A stretch of 64,000 bases of DNA from Amycolatopsis sp. MtRt-6 (lineage in GTDB: Bacteria; Actinomycetota; Actinomycetes; Mycobacteriales; Pseudonocardiaceae): positions 1 to 64,000 of the forward strand of contig NZ_JADWPD010000003.1 in assembly GCF_017308975.1 (NCBI RefSeq), in the 5' to 3' direction. Positions 33,172 to 41,068 of this stretch are shown here, piece by piece (position 1 is the stretch's first letter; the number at the start of each line of letters is the position of its first letter). Below the pieces are notes generated by a model that ran no database searches, had not been told where the DNA came from, and saw only the letters and a list, made by a program, of their open reading frames with translations. Position numbers and translations under genes: made by a program.

Positions 33172-33315
33172 CGCCGTCCACCCTAGGCCCGCGGCGGCCG
33201 ATCCGCGCCTTCGGAACGGGAGCCGTAACGACGCGGTAAGAACTCGCCGGACGTCATGATTCGGTAAGCGCCACAAGGGTTCTACGGCCGCCGAAGCGGA
33301 CTTACGGTCGGCGCC

Positions 33316-33975
33316 GTGACTGAATCGGAAGTGGACGTCGTCCTGCCCTGCCTCGACGAAGCGCGCGCCCTCCCCGGCGTGCTGGCCGGCCTGCCGCCCG
33401 GCTACCGCGCGATCGTGGTCGACAACGGTTCGGCCGACGGCTCGCCCGAAGTGGCGGCCGCACTCGGCGCGAAGGTCGTCCACGAACCGCGCCGCGGCTA
33501 CGGCGCGGCCGTGCACACCGGGCTGGAAGCCGCCACCGCGGACATCGTGTGCTTCGCCGACGCCGACGGGTCACTGGACCTCGCCGACCTGCCGCGGCTG
33601 GTGGCGGCGGTCGAAAGCGGCGCGGACCTGGCCGTCGGACGCCGGGTGCCCACCGGTCCCGGGGTGTGGCCGTGGCACGCGCGGGCGGGCAACGTCGTGC
33701 TCGCGCTGCTGTTGCGCGGCCGCGGGCTGCCGGTGCGGGACATCGCGCCCCTGCGCGCGGCGGACCGGCGCGCGCTGCTCGGCCTGCGCGTCGCCGACCG
33801 GGCGTTCGGCTACCCCCTGGAGCTGCTGATCAAGGCGCAGCGCGCCGGCTGGCGGGTCCGCGAGTTCGACGTCCGCTACGGCGAGCGTGCCAAGGGCACG
33901 AAGTCGAAGGTGTCCGGGTCGGTGCGGGGGACGCTGCGCGCGGTCCGCGACTTCGGGCGGGTGCTGGCCCGATGA
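33316..33975 (+). CDS. Family 2 glycosyltransferase (DPM1/DpgS-like)
   Basis: 219 residues from GTG at 33316. The GT-A fold shows VDVVLPCLDEARALPGVLAG, IVVDNGSADGSPEVAAALGA, ADADGSLDLADLPRLV (DxD-like metal motif ADADG) and WHARAGNVVLALLLRG. There is no transmembrane tail, unlike many polyprenyl-phosphate mannosyltransferases. It starts the operon whose next gene overlaps by ATGA. Donor and acceptor are unknown; a polyprenyl phosphate acceptor is the family precedent. Confidence 0.85.
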   Translation: MTESEVDVVLPCLDEARALPGVLAGLPPGYRAIVVDNGSADGSPEVAAALGAKVVHEPRRGYGAAVHTGLEAATADIVCFADADGSLDLADLPRLVAAVESGADLAVGRRVPTGPGVWPWHARAGNVVLALLLRGRGLPVRDIAPLRAADRRALLGLRVADRAFGYPLELLIKAQRAGWRVREFDVRYGERAKGTKSKVSGSVRGTLRAVRDFGRVLAR

Positions 33976-34658
33976 CGCGCCCGTTCGTCCTGCTCGTCGT
34001 GACCAAGGCACCGGTCGCGGGCCTCGCCAAGACCCGGCTCTGCCCACCCGCCACGCCGGCTCAGGCGGCCGAGATCGCCGCGGCCGCGCTGCTCGACACG
34101 CTCGACGCCGTCTGCGCGGTGCCCGGCGCCTTGCCCGTCGTCGCGATGACCGGCGATCTCGGTGCGGCCGCCCGGCCGGTCGAAATCGGCATGGCGCTCC
34201 GCCACGTCACCACGATCCCGCAGCGTGGGCCCGATTTCGGCGTCCGGCTGGCGAACGCCCACGCCGACGCCGCCGCGGTGCACGCGGGCCTGCCGATCCT
34301 CCAGATCGGCATGGACACCCCGCAGGTCACGCCGGAACTCCTCGCCGCGGCGGCCGCACCGGTCCGGGACGGCGGCCACGACTCGGTGCTCGGGCCGGCC
34401 GTGGACGGCGGCTGGTGGGCGCTGGGGCTCGCCGAACCACGCCACGCCGAGGTCCTCGCGGACGTCCCGATGTCCCGCGACGACACCGGCATCCGGACGC
34501 TGCGGGCGCTCGTCGCGTGCGGGCTCCGGCCGAGCGGGACGGCCCGGCTGTCCGATGTGGACACCATGGCGGACGCCCGCTCGGTGGCGGCGGCGTGCCC
34601 GGGTGGCCGGTTCGCCCGTGCCGTCGCGGCCGTCGGCGGACAGGCGGTGGCGTCATGA
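33972..34658 (+). CDS. DUF2064/TIGR04282-type glycosyltransferase-like protein
   Basis: 228 residues. The pattern VVTKAPVAGLAKTRLCPPAT, QRGPDFGVRLANAHADA, ILQIGMDTPQVTPELLAAAA, LGPAVDGGWWALGL and VPMSRDDTGIRTLRAL is that of the nucleotidyltransferase-like fold family named after the arsenosugar-biosynthesis glycosyltransferases. PVAGLAKTRL is the nucleotide-binding loop. Despite the family name there is no arsenic gene near. ATG overlaps the stop of the GT2 gene, and its own stop overlaps the methyltransferase start. Confidence 0.85.
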   Translation: MTRPFVLLVVTKAPVAGLAKTRLCPPATPAQAAEIAAAALLDTLDAVCAVPGALPVVAMTGDLGAAARPVEIGMALRHVTTIPQRGPDFGVRLANAHADAAAVHAGLPILQIGMDTPQVTPELLAAAAAPVRDGGHDSVLGPAVDGGWWALGLAEPRHAEVLADVPMSRDDTGIRTLRALVACGLRPSGTARLSDVDTMADARSVAAACPGGRFARAVAAVGGQAVAS

Positions 34659-35287
34659 CGGCCATGATGAGCACCGGCCACGAGTTCGACCGCGGCCTGC
34701 TCGGCCACCACTGCTGGCTCGAGCTGGCGAGCGGCGAGCGGATCGAGCTGCCGGTGAAGCGGTGGACCGAACCGTCCGACGGCGACGACGTCCTGCTCGA
34801 CGCGTGCTCCGGCCCGACCGTCGACCTCGGGTGCGGGCCCGGCAGGCTCACCGCGGCGCTGGCCGGGCGCGGCGTCGTCGCGCTGGGCGTGGACAGCTCG
34901 CGCACGGCCGTCGCACTGACCCGGCGGCGCGGCGGGAGTGCGTTGCAGCGCAACATCTTCGACCACCTGCCCGGCGAAGGCCGGTGGCGCCACGCCCTGC
35001 TCGCGGACGGCAACATCGGCATCGGCGGCGACCCGGCCACGTTGCTGCGGCGCACCGCGCGCTTGATCGCCCCCGGCGGTGACGTCCTCGTCGAGCTGGA
35101 GCCACCCGGCCGGGGTCTCCGGCACGAACGCGTCCGGCTCCGGCCCGGCCGCGCCGACGTCGCCTGGTTCACCTGGGCGTGGGTCGGCGTCGACGCGATC
35201 GCCGAAGTCGCCGTGCGCGCCGGGTTGCGCGTCGACTGGACCACCCGGCGTGGGCACCGCTGGTTCGCGCGGTTGGAGCGGGCGTGA
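34655..35287 (+). CDS. Class I SAM-dependent methyltransferase
   Basis: 210 residues. Motif I VDLGCGPGRLTAALAGRGV is intact, followed by LGVDSSRTAVALTRRRGG, LLADGNIGIGGDPATLLRRT, ARLIAPGGDVLVELEPPGRG, and a C-terminal GLRVDWTTRRGHRWFARLER. The family is generic; the motif ADGNIGIGGDP is shared by the members that sit in this operon type. Both ends overlap their neighbours by 4 bases (ATGA, GTGA). A glycan or lipid intermediate is a plausible substrate given the partners. Confidence 0.85.
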   Translation: MTAMMSTGHEFDRGLLGHHCWLELASGERIELPVKRWTEPSDGDDVLLDACSGPTVDLGCGPGRLTAALAGRGVVALGVDSSRTAVALTRRRGGSALQRNIFDHLPGEGRWRHALLADGNIGIGGDPATLLRRTARLIAPGGDVLVELEPPGRGLRHERVRLRPGRADVAWFTWAWVGVDAIAEVAVRAGLRVDWTTRRGHRWFARLERA

Positions 35288-36399
35288 AACTCCCGATTCC
35301 GGCGGAAGGACAGTTCCGCGCCCCGGCGCACCACGAGCGCGTGACGTCGAAGATCGGCCTGGCGCTCGCGATCACGTTCACGACGTGCTTCGTGACGGGG
35401 TTGCTCAGCCACCTGATCCAGCACCCGCCCGGGTGGTTCTCCTGGCCCAGCCGCCCGGTCGGGCTCTACCGCGTCACGCAGGGCCTGCACGTGATCGCGG
35501 GCGTGGCGTCGATCCCGCTGCTGCTGGCCAAGCTGTGGAGCGTCTACCCGAAGCTGTTCGGCCGGCCGCTCGTCCGTTCGCTGCCGCACGCCCTGGAGCG
35601 GCTGTCGATCCTGGTGCTGTCCGGTGCGGCGTTCTTCGAGCTGACGACCGGGCTGCTGAACGTCGCGCAGAACTACCCGTGGGGCTTCTACTTCCCGCAG
35701 GTGCACTACGCGGTCGCGTGGCTGGCGATCGGCTCGATCCTGGTGCACGTCGCGGTGAAACTGCCGATCATCCGCCGCGCCCTGAGCCGGACGACCGTCG
35801 AGGAGCCGCCGGCGAAGGGGTTGTCGCGACGAGGGTTCCTGATGACCACCGGGCTGGCGGCCGGCGTCGCGGTCGTGGCCACCGCGGGCGCGACGGTCCC
35901 GTTCCTGCGCGGGGTATCCGGGCTGTCCTGGAAGACCGGCAAGGGCACGCAGGGCCTCCCGGTGAACCGCACGGCGGCCGCCGCGGGCGTCACGTGGTCG
36001 CCGGCCTGGCGCTTGTCGGTGGTGACCCCGCGCGGCACGACGACGTTCTCGCTCGACGAGCTGCGCGCCCTGCCGCAGACGACGGCGGAACTGCCGATCG
36101 CGTGCGTGGAGGGCTGGAGCCAGTCGGCCATCTGGCGCGGGATTTCGCTGCCCACGCTGTTGAAGGCCGTCGGCGCGGCACCGGGCACCGCGCTCCGGGT
36201 GTCCTCTTCGGAGCGCGGCGGGCTGTACGGCGTCAGCGTGCTGCCCGGCGAGCACACGGCCGACGAGCTGACGCTGCTGGCCCTCGAGCTGAACGGCGAG
36301 GTCCTCGCCCCCGACCACGGCTTCCCCTGCCGGATCATCGCCCCGAACCGGCCCGGCGTGCTGCAGACGAAGTGGGTCACGAAGCTGGAGGCGCTGTGA
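35284..36399 (+). CDS. Membrane sulfite-oxidase-fold molybdoenzyme with internal Tat motif
   Basis: 371 residues. Residues 24-160 form four helices of cytochrome b561-like character with His residues suited for heme (LHVIAG near 68, VHYAVAW near 141, LVHVAVKLP near 155). Then SRRGFLMTTGLAAGVAVVAT (181-200) is a twin-arginine motif directly before a fifth helix. Residues ~215-371 are the sulfite-oxidase molybdopterin domain with the cofactor Cys274 in PIACVEGWSQ. An SRR-x-F-L motif inside a polytopic protein predicts Sec insertion of the first helices and Tat export of the folded cofactor domain. GTG overlaps the methyltransferase stop. Electron flow from or to the b-type domain is inferred; substrate unknown. 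Confidence 0.85.
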   Translation: MKLPIPAEGQFRAPAHHERVTSKIGLALAITFTTCFVTGLLSHLIQHPPGWFSWPSRPVGLYRVTQGLHVIAGVASIPLLLAKLWSVYPKLFGRPLVRSLPHALERLSILVLSGAAFFELTTGLLNVAQNYPWGFYFPQVHYAVAWLAIGSILVHVAVKLPIIRRALSRTTVEEPPAKGLSRRGFLMTTGLAAGVAVVATAGATVPFLRGVSGLSWKTGKGTQGLPVNRTAAAAGVTWSPAWRLSVVTPRGTTTFSLDELRALPQTTAELPIACVEGWSQSAIWRGISLPTLLKAVGAAPGTALRVSSSERGGLYGVSVLPGEHTADELTLLALELNGEVLAPDHGFPCRIIAPNRPGVLQTKWVTKLEAL

Positions 36400-37004
36400 A
36401 GGCCGTCCGTGTGCTCCTCGCGCTGCCGGGGCTGGCGGCGCTGGCGTGGGGCGTGGTGCTGTTCGCCGAGTACGCCCTGCCCCTGCGCCCCGACGTCTAC
36501 GGCACCCTGAGCTGGCTCGTCGGCGGCCCAATAGTCAACGACGCGGTCATCGCCCCGCTGACAGCGATCCTCGGCATCGTCCTGTCCCGCCGCCTGCCAC
36601 CCCGCTGGCGAACCCCCGTCATGGCCGGGACGGTCATCACCGCCACCCTGGCGATCCTCGCGTTCCCGCTGCTCTGGCGCCCGTACGGAACCCCGCCCAT
36701 GCCCGGCCTCCACGACACCAACCCCACCCCCGGCCTGGCCTTCACGGTGGCAGCGGTCTGGCTGGCAGTGGTCCTAACCGCCCTAACCCGCCGTGTCGTC
36801 CCCCCAATCACGAGTGATGCCCCTCCAATCACGCGAGATTCCCCTCCAGTCACGCGAGATGCCCCTCCAATCACGCCAGATACGCCCCCAATCACACGAG
36901 ATACGCCCCCAGTCACGCCAACCGACCGCCCGGGCACGCCAACCGACCCTCCAGGCACGCAACCCGACCGCCCCGGCACCCCGGCCGACCCTCCAGGTAC
37001 CTGA
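36396..37004 (+). CDS. Four-helix membrane protein with repetitive Pro/Thr/Asp tail
   Basis: 202 residues from GTG at 36396, overlapping the molybdoenzyme stop (GTGA). Residues ~1-130 hold four hydrophobic helices (VLLALPGLAALAWGVVLFAE; VNDAVIAPLTAILGIVLS; MAGTVITATLAILAFPLLW; GLAFTVAAVWLAVVLTAL). The segments EYALPLRPDVYG and LHDTNPTPG lie between them. Residues ~135-202 are a run of near-identical 7-residue units (PPITRDA-type, then PGTPTDP-type) produced by DNA repeats at 36801-36999. The membrane part is probably the real gene and the tail an invasion by repeats that stayed in frame. It could anchor or mature the molybdoenzyme. Confidence 0.7.
   Translation: MKAVRVLLALPGLAALAWGVVLFAEYALPLRPDVYGTLSWLVGGPIVNDAVIAPLTAILGIVLSRRLPPRWRTPVMAGTVITATLAILAFPLLWRPYGTPPMPGLHDTNPTPGLAFTVAAVWLAVVLTALTRRVVPPITSDAPPITRDSPPVTRDAPPITPDTPPITRDTPPVTPTDRPGTPTDPPGTQPDRPGTPADPPGT
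36801..36999 (+). repeat. Tandem ~21-bp repeats inside a coding region
   Basis: Six units of the type CCCCTCCAATCACGCGAGAT lie at about 36801, 36820, 36841, 36862, 36885 and 36906. The last unit is followed by about four units of a second type, ACCGACC-Y-CCAGGCACGC, up to 36999. Unit lengths of 19-23 bases are mostly multiples of three, so the frame of the membrane protein stays open. Substitutions between units are mainly A/G and C/T. There are no spacers, so this is not a CRISPR array. Confidence 0.85.
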
Positions 37005-37015
37005 CCAACAAATGC

Positions 37016-37057
37016 GGCCACGCGCGACCGGCATCGAGTGCCTGGTCGCGCGTGGCC
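37016..37057. terminator. Bidirectional terminator hairpin
   Basis: Perfect 14-bp arms GGCCACGCGCGACC (37016-37029) and GGTCGCGCGTGGCC (37044-37057) enclose a 14-base loop that can itself pair GGCA with TGCC. It lies between the convergent ends of the molybdoenzyme operon (37004) and the HtrA gene (37134), and can serve both strands. Confidence 0.8.
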
Positions 37058-37133
37058 TTGTGGGTCCGGCCCCGGAAGCGGGGGTCGAGCCGAAGTTGGT
37101 CTCGGCCGCACCAAGGCAGCCGAGCGTCTGGAA

Positions 37134-38543
37134 TCAGTTGGGCTGGACGGGCTGGCCGCCGAACGTCACCTCGACCGTGCGGTTGTCGGAGAGCGTGAAC
37201 GTCGCCTTCTCGTCCGGGGCCCGGGTGCGGACCGCCGCGACCAGCGTGTCGGCCGAGTCGATCGGGCGGTCGTCGATCTTGGTGACGACGTCGCCCGCCT
37301 TCAGGCCGGCCTTCTCCGCCGGGCTGCCCGGCTTGATCGCACCCAGCTCGGCGCCGCCCTGCGGGGCGTCCTTGACCTCCGCGCCGATGTACGTCTGCAC
37401 CGCCTGGCCGGTCTTGATGATCGTGTCCGCGGTGCGGCGGGCCTGGTCGATCGGGATGGCGAAGCCGATGCCGACGTTGCCGCCTTCCGAACCGCCGCCC
37501 TGGCCGCCGCCCGACTGCGGGCTGTAGATCGCGGAGTTGATGCCGATGACCTGGCCGGCCATGTTCGCCAGCGGGCCACCCGAGTTGCCCGGGTTGATCG
37601 CCGCGTCCGTCTGGACCGCGTCCATCACCGTGGTCTGGTCGCCGCTGCTGCCGCCGGCGCGCACCGGCCGGTGGAGCGAGCTGACGATGCCCGAGGTGAC
37701 CGTGCCGGCCAGCTCGAACGGCGAACCGATGGCGACCACCGACTGCCCGACCCGCAGGTCGTCGGACCGGCCGAGCTCCACCGGCGTCAGGTTGCCGACG
37801 CCGTTGACCTTGACGACGGCGATGTCGGTCGTCGGGTCGCGGCCGACGATCTTGGCGGCGGCCTTCTTGCCGTCCTGGAACACCGCCTGGATCTGCCCGC
37901 CGTTCGCGCCGACCTCGACGACGTGGTTGTTCGTCAGGATGTAGCCGTCGGTGCTGATCACGAACCCGGAGCCTTCGCCGGCCCCCTGCGCACCGCTGAC
38001 CTGCAGCTCGACCACGCTCGGCGACAGCTTCTGCGCGACGGCCTCGACCGAGCCGGCGGGCGCGTTGCCCGTTTGCTGGGCCGGCTTCGGCGCGTCGAGC
38101 GCGTTGCTGGCCGGGCCGGACGACCCGCCGGTGAAGTACCCGACCGTGCCGCCCGCGATGCCGCCGACCAGCAGCGCGACCAGCGCGACACCGGCGAGCA
38201 GCTTCCCGCCGGACCGCTTCGGCTCCGGCGCGGCGGCCACGGCGTAGCCGGACGTGCCGGGCTGCCCGTACGGGTTCGGCGGCGGGTAGACGCTCTGCGG
38301 GTTCTGGCCGGACGGCATTTGCGAGCCCGAGGCGGACCACGGGTTCGCGGACTGCCCGTACGCCGGATCGGCCCCGGTCACCGCGTGGTACGACGGCTCG
38401 GAGTACTGCGGCGCACCGCCGGACTCGGGCTTGGCCTGCTCACCGTACGGGTTCCCCGCCCAACCGCCCTGGGCCGGCTGCTGGCCGGTCTCGGGGTGCC
38501 TCGGCGCCGCGGGGTCGTGTGCGCTGGGGTCGTTCTCGGTCAT
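37134..38543 (-). CDS. HtrA/DegP-like membrane serine protease (PepD type)
   Basis: 469 residues. Residues ~1-88 are a cytoplasmic Pro/Gln/Gly/Tyr-rich segment, ~90-112 a transmembrane helix (GGKLLAGVALVALLVGGIAG). The trypsin-like domain shows His in ILTNNHVVEV, Asp in PTTDIAVVKV and Ser in INPGNSGGPLANM. A PDZ domain with GAIKPGSPAEKAGLKAGDVV ends the protein. In M. tuberculosis the orthologous PepD is encoded beside mprAB and works in the MprAB-SigE envelope-stress circuit. Here mprAB is 2.5 kb upstream on the same strand, separated by galT, a DeoR gene and a small membrane-protein gene. Confidence 0.92.
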   Translation of the reverse strand: MTENDPSAHDPAAPRHPETGQQPAQGGWAGNPYGEQAKPESGGAPQYSEPSYHAVTGADPAYGQSANPWSASGSQMPSGQNPQSVYPPPNPYGQPGTSGYAVAAAPEPKRSGGKLLAGVALVALLVGGIAGGTVGYFTGGSSGPASNALDAPKPAQQTGNAPAGSVEAVAQKLSPSVVELQVSGAQGAGEGSGFVISTDGYILTNNHVVEVGANGGQIQAVFQDGKKAAAKIVGRDPTTDIAVVKVNGVGNLTPVELGRSDDLRVGQSVVAIGSPFELAGTVTSGIVSSLHRPVRAGGSSGDQTTVMDAVQTDAAINPGNSGGPLANMAGQVIGINSAIYSPQSGGGQGGGSEGGNVGIGFAIPIDQARRTADTIIKTGQAVQTYIGAEVKDAPQGGAELGAIKPGSPAEKAGLKAGDVVTKIDDRPIDSADTLVAAVRTRAPDEKATFTLSDNRTVEVTFGGQPVQPN

Positions 38544-38615
38544 GTCCTCACCTTGCGCGATGGTCCTGAGAGGTTCCTGAGCCGAACCTGTGCATCGCAG
38601 ATGAGTATGGCCGGA

Positions 38616-39698
38616 TCAGCCCGCCGCGCGGAGCCGTTCCGCGATCTGCTCCGGCGTCGCGTCGTTGATCCACACCGCCATGCCCGACTCGGACCCCGCC
38701 AGGTACTTCAGCTTGTCCTTCGCGCGCAGCACGGAGAACAGCTCCAGGTGGAGCCAGCCGAGCTCGCGGTCGCGGCGCACCGGCGCCTGGTGCCACGCCG
38801 CGATGTAGGGCAGCGGCCGGTCGTACAGCGCGTCGCAGCGGCGCAGCACGTCGAGGTAGACGTCGGCGAAGTCGTCACGCTCGGCGTCGGTCAGCGCGGG
38901 GATGTCCGCGACCTGCCGGTGCGGCACGACGTGCACCTCGACCGGCCAGCGGGCCGCCGGCGGCACGTACGCCGTCCAGTGCTCGCCGGACACGACGACG
39001 CGCGCGCCGGACTTCTGCTCCGCGGCCAGCACGTCACCGAGCACCGGGCGCCCGTTTTCGGCCTGGTAGGCGCGGGCGACGTCGAGCATCCGCTCGGTCT
39101 TCGGCGTGACGAACGGGTAGCCGTAGATCTGCCCGTGCGGGTGCGACAGCGTGACGCCGATTTCCTCGCCGCGGTTCTCGAACGGGAAGACCTGTTCCAC
39201 CCCGGGCACTTCGGACAGCGCGGCGGTGCGGTCGGCCCACGCGTCCACCACGGCCCGCACCTGCTTCGAGCTCAGCCGCGAGAAAGCGCCGTCGTGGTCG
39301 CTGGTGAAGCAGACGACCTCGCAGCGGCCGCGTCCCGGCTGCACCGGCACCAGCCCGAGGCCGTCCACAGTGGACGGCTCGCCGACGACGTCCTCGGCGA
39401 AGGACGGGAACCGGTTCTCGAAGACGACGACGTCGTAGTCGCTTTCGGGGATCTCGCTCGGTTTGCCGGGCTTGCTCGGGCACAGCGGGCAGAGGTCCGC
39501 CGGCGGCTTGTACGTCCGCGTCTGCCGGTGCGCGGCCATGGCCACCCACTCGCCGGTCAGCGGGTCCCGCCGGATCTCCGACGCGGCCGAAACCGGTGGC
39601 AGGTCGCGGGTGTCCTCGGCGACGCGGCCGGGTGCGCCGGGCTGGTCGAAGTAGATGATCTCCCGGCCGTCGGCCAGGTGTCGTACGGTTCGCTTCAC
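38616..39698 (-). CDS. galT: Galactose-1-phosphate uridylyltransferase
   Basis: 360 residues. Zinc-ligand region CPLCPSKPGKPSEIP, ENRFPSF, and the active-site HPH in VTLSHPHGQIYGYP (the second His is the uridylylated residue) are intact. The second half has VHVVPHRQVADIPALTD and LHLELFSVLRAKDKLKYLAG. It exchanges UMP between UDP-glucose and galactose-1-phosphate, linking to galU in the same region. Its GTG overlaps the stop of the DeoR-family regulator by 4 bases; galK and galE are not in the window. Confidence 0.95.
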   Translation of the reverse strand: MKRTVRHLADGREIIYFDQPGAPGRVAEDTRDLPPVSAASEIRRDPLTGEWVAMAAHRQTRTYKPPADLCPLCPSKPGKPSEIPESDYDVVVFENRFPSFAEDVVGEPSTVDGLGLVPVQPGRGRCEVVCFTSDHDGAFSRLSSKQVRAVVDAWADRTAALSEVPGVEQVFPFENRGEEIGVTLSHPHGQIYGYPFVTPKTERMLDVARAYQAENGRPVLGDVLAAEQKSGARVVVSGEHWTAYVPPAARWPVEVHVVPHRQVADIPALTDAERDDFADVYLDVLRRCDALYDRPLPYIAAWHQAPVRRDRELGWLHLELFSVLRAKDKLKYLAGSESGMAVWINDATPEQIAERLRAAG

Positions 39699-40495
39699 GC
39701 TTCTTCGGCCTCGACCGTCTCCGCCGTTTCGGCGATCATGAGTTCCCCTGCCCTTTCGGCGAGTATTTCCTTGGCCTCGTCGGGAATCCCGTCATCGGTG
39801 ACGACGACGTCGGCCTCGTCCAGGTCGGCGATCGTCGAGATCCCGACGGTGCCCCACTTCGTGTGGTCGGCGAGCACGACGAGCTTGCGCCCGGCCTCGA
39901 CCAGCGCGCGGTCGGTTTCGCTCTCGGTGAGGTTCGGCGTGGTGAACCCCGGCCCCTCGGCCATCCCGTGCACGCCGAGGAAGACCGCGTCCAGGTGCAG
40001 CGACCGCAGGCTGTGCACGGCGACCGGCCCGACCAGCGCGTCCGACGGCGTCCGCACGCCGCCGGTGAGCACGACGGTGCGGTCCGGCTGCGTCGACCCG
40101 CGGAGCACGTCGGCGACCTGGATCGAGTTCGTCACGATGGTGAGCCCGGGGATGGCGTCGAGCGCCCGCGCCAGCGTCCACGTGGTGGTGCCGGCGGAGA
40201 TGCCGATCGCGGTGCCGGGCCGGACCAGCGTCGCGGCGAGCTCGGCGATGGCTTCCTTCTGCGCCCGCTGACGCACGGACTTGGCCTCGAACCCGGGCTC
40301 GTCGGTGCTCTTGCCGACGACCGAAGTGGCGCCGCCGTACACCTTCTCGACCAGCCCGCGCCCGGCGAGGACGTCGAGGTCGCGGCGCACCGTCATGTCG
40401 GACACGCCCAGCCTGGTCACGAGGTCACTGACCCGGACCGCCCCGGTCCGGCGTGCCTCTTCCAGGATCACCGCCTGTCGCTGACGCGCCAGCAC
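39695..40495 (-). CDS. DeoR/GlpR-family sugar-phosphate-responsive regulator
   Basis: 266 residues. The N-terminal DeoR HTH (RQAVILEEARRTGAVRVSDL, VTRLGVSDMTVRRDLDVLAG) is followed by a sugar-phosphate isomerase-like effector domain (IGISAGTTTWTLARALDAIP, VVLTGGVRTPSDALVGPVAV, VLADHTKWGTVGISTIADLD). It is transcribed with galT through a GTGA overlap and probably represses the pair until galactose-derived phosphate accumulates. A candidate operator (40522-40550) lies just before its start. Confidence 0.9.
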   Translation of the reverse strand: MLARQRQAVILEEARRTGAVRVSDLVTRLGVSDMTVRRDLDVLAGRGLVEKVYGGATSVVGKSTDEPGFEAKSVRQRAQKEAIAELAATLVRPGTAIGISAGTTTWTLARALDAIPGLTIVTNSIQVADVLRGSTQPDRTVVLTGGVRTPSDALVGPVAVHSLRSLHLDAVFLGVHGMAEGPGFTTPNLTESETDRALVEAGRKLVVLADHTKWGTVGISTIADLDEADVVVTDDGIPDEAKEILAERAGELMIAETAETVEAEEA

Positions 40496-40521
40496 CGTTC
40501 AACTCCGTCCCGTCCGGCCAA

Positions 40522-40550
40522 CTACACAAAATCCTACACGATTCAACACG
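40522..40550. promoter_or_regulatory. AT-rich direct-repeat region before the DeoR-galT operon
   Basis: Three ACAC boxes at 40524, 40536 and 40546, roughly one helical turn apart, lie in an unusually AT-rich patch (ACAAAATCC, GATTCAACACG). DeoR-family repressors typically bind such direct repeats, so this is the likely operator and promoter. Position is 27-55 bases upstream of the start codon. Confidence 0.5.
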
Positions 40551-40591
40551 GAATCCGCTGACCGGAGCCGGGTGAACTTCGAAACACCAGG

Positions 40592-41020
40592 TCACGACGC
40601 GGGGAGCAGGTGGGGTATCACGCCCCAGCCGAACAACACCACCACCGGGGTCGCCAGCGCAACCTGCCACGCTCGCGACAGCGCGTCCGCGGTGACGAGC
40701 GCGGCGTACGCGTAGGAAGCCGCGGCCACGACGAAGAACACCACGACGTTCGGCAGGTCGACCACCGTGGACACCAGCGCGAAGAAGACCAGCGGCCCGC
40801 CCAGCGCGACGGGCCAGGCCGGCCGGACGCGCCCCACCGCCATGATCGCCCACGCGAGCAGCGCCACACCGAACACCAGGAGCGGCACCGCGATGATGCC
40901 GACGAGCAGGCAGCCGGGGCCGTCACACAGGCGCCACGGCACCACCTGCGGGACCAGCGCCGCCAGCACCGCGGCGGCCGCGGCGACCAGGCACCGGCGG
41001 ATCAGTTCAGCACCCAACAC
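40592..41020 (-). CDS. Small polytopic membrane protein, unknown function
   Basis: 142 residues with four to five hydrophobic helices (LVAAAAAVLAALVPQVVPW; LLVGIIAVPLLVFGVALLAW; PVALGGPLVFFALVSTVVDL; NVVVFFVVAAASYAYAALV; VALATPVVVLFGWGVIPHLL). Two Cys are in the first outer loop (RLCDGPGCLL), which could form a disulfide. No named family is recognisable. It lies between the DeoR gene and mprB on the same strand. Confidence 0.6.
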   Translation of the reverse strand: MLGAELIRRCLVAAAAAVLAALVPQVVPWRLCDGPGCLLVGIIAVPLLVFGVALLAWAIMAVGRVRPAWPVALGGPLVFFALVSTVVDLPNVVVFFVVAAASYAYAALVTADALSRAWQVALATPVVVLFGWGVIPHLLPAS

Positions 41021-41068
41021 GCGCCGATCCTGGCCGATGCCGCCGCCGACGTCCCGGAAACGCCGGAA

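Noticed and set aside
36801..36999. CRISPR array
   Set aside because: Units are contiguous with no unique spacers and lie inside a coding frame.
37038..40271. Very long open frame (over 1000 codons) on the plus strand across HtrA, galT and the DeoR gene
   Set aside because: It is the GC-rich antisense shadow of three well-supported minus-strand genes. Its translation is Arg/Gly/Asp-rich and matches no family.
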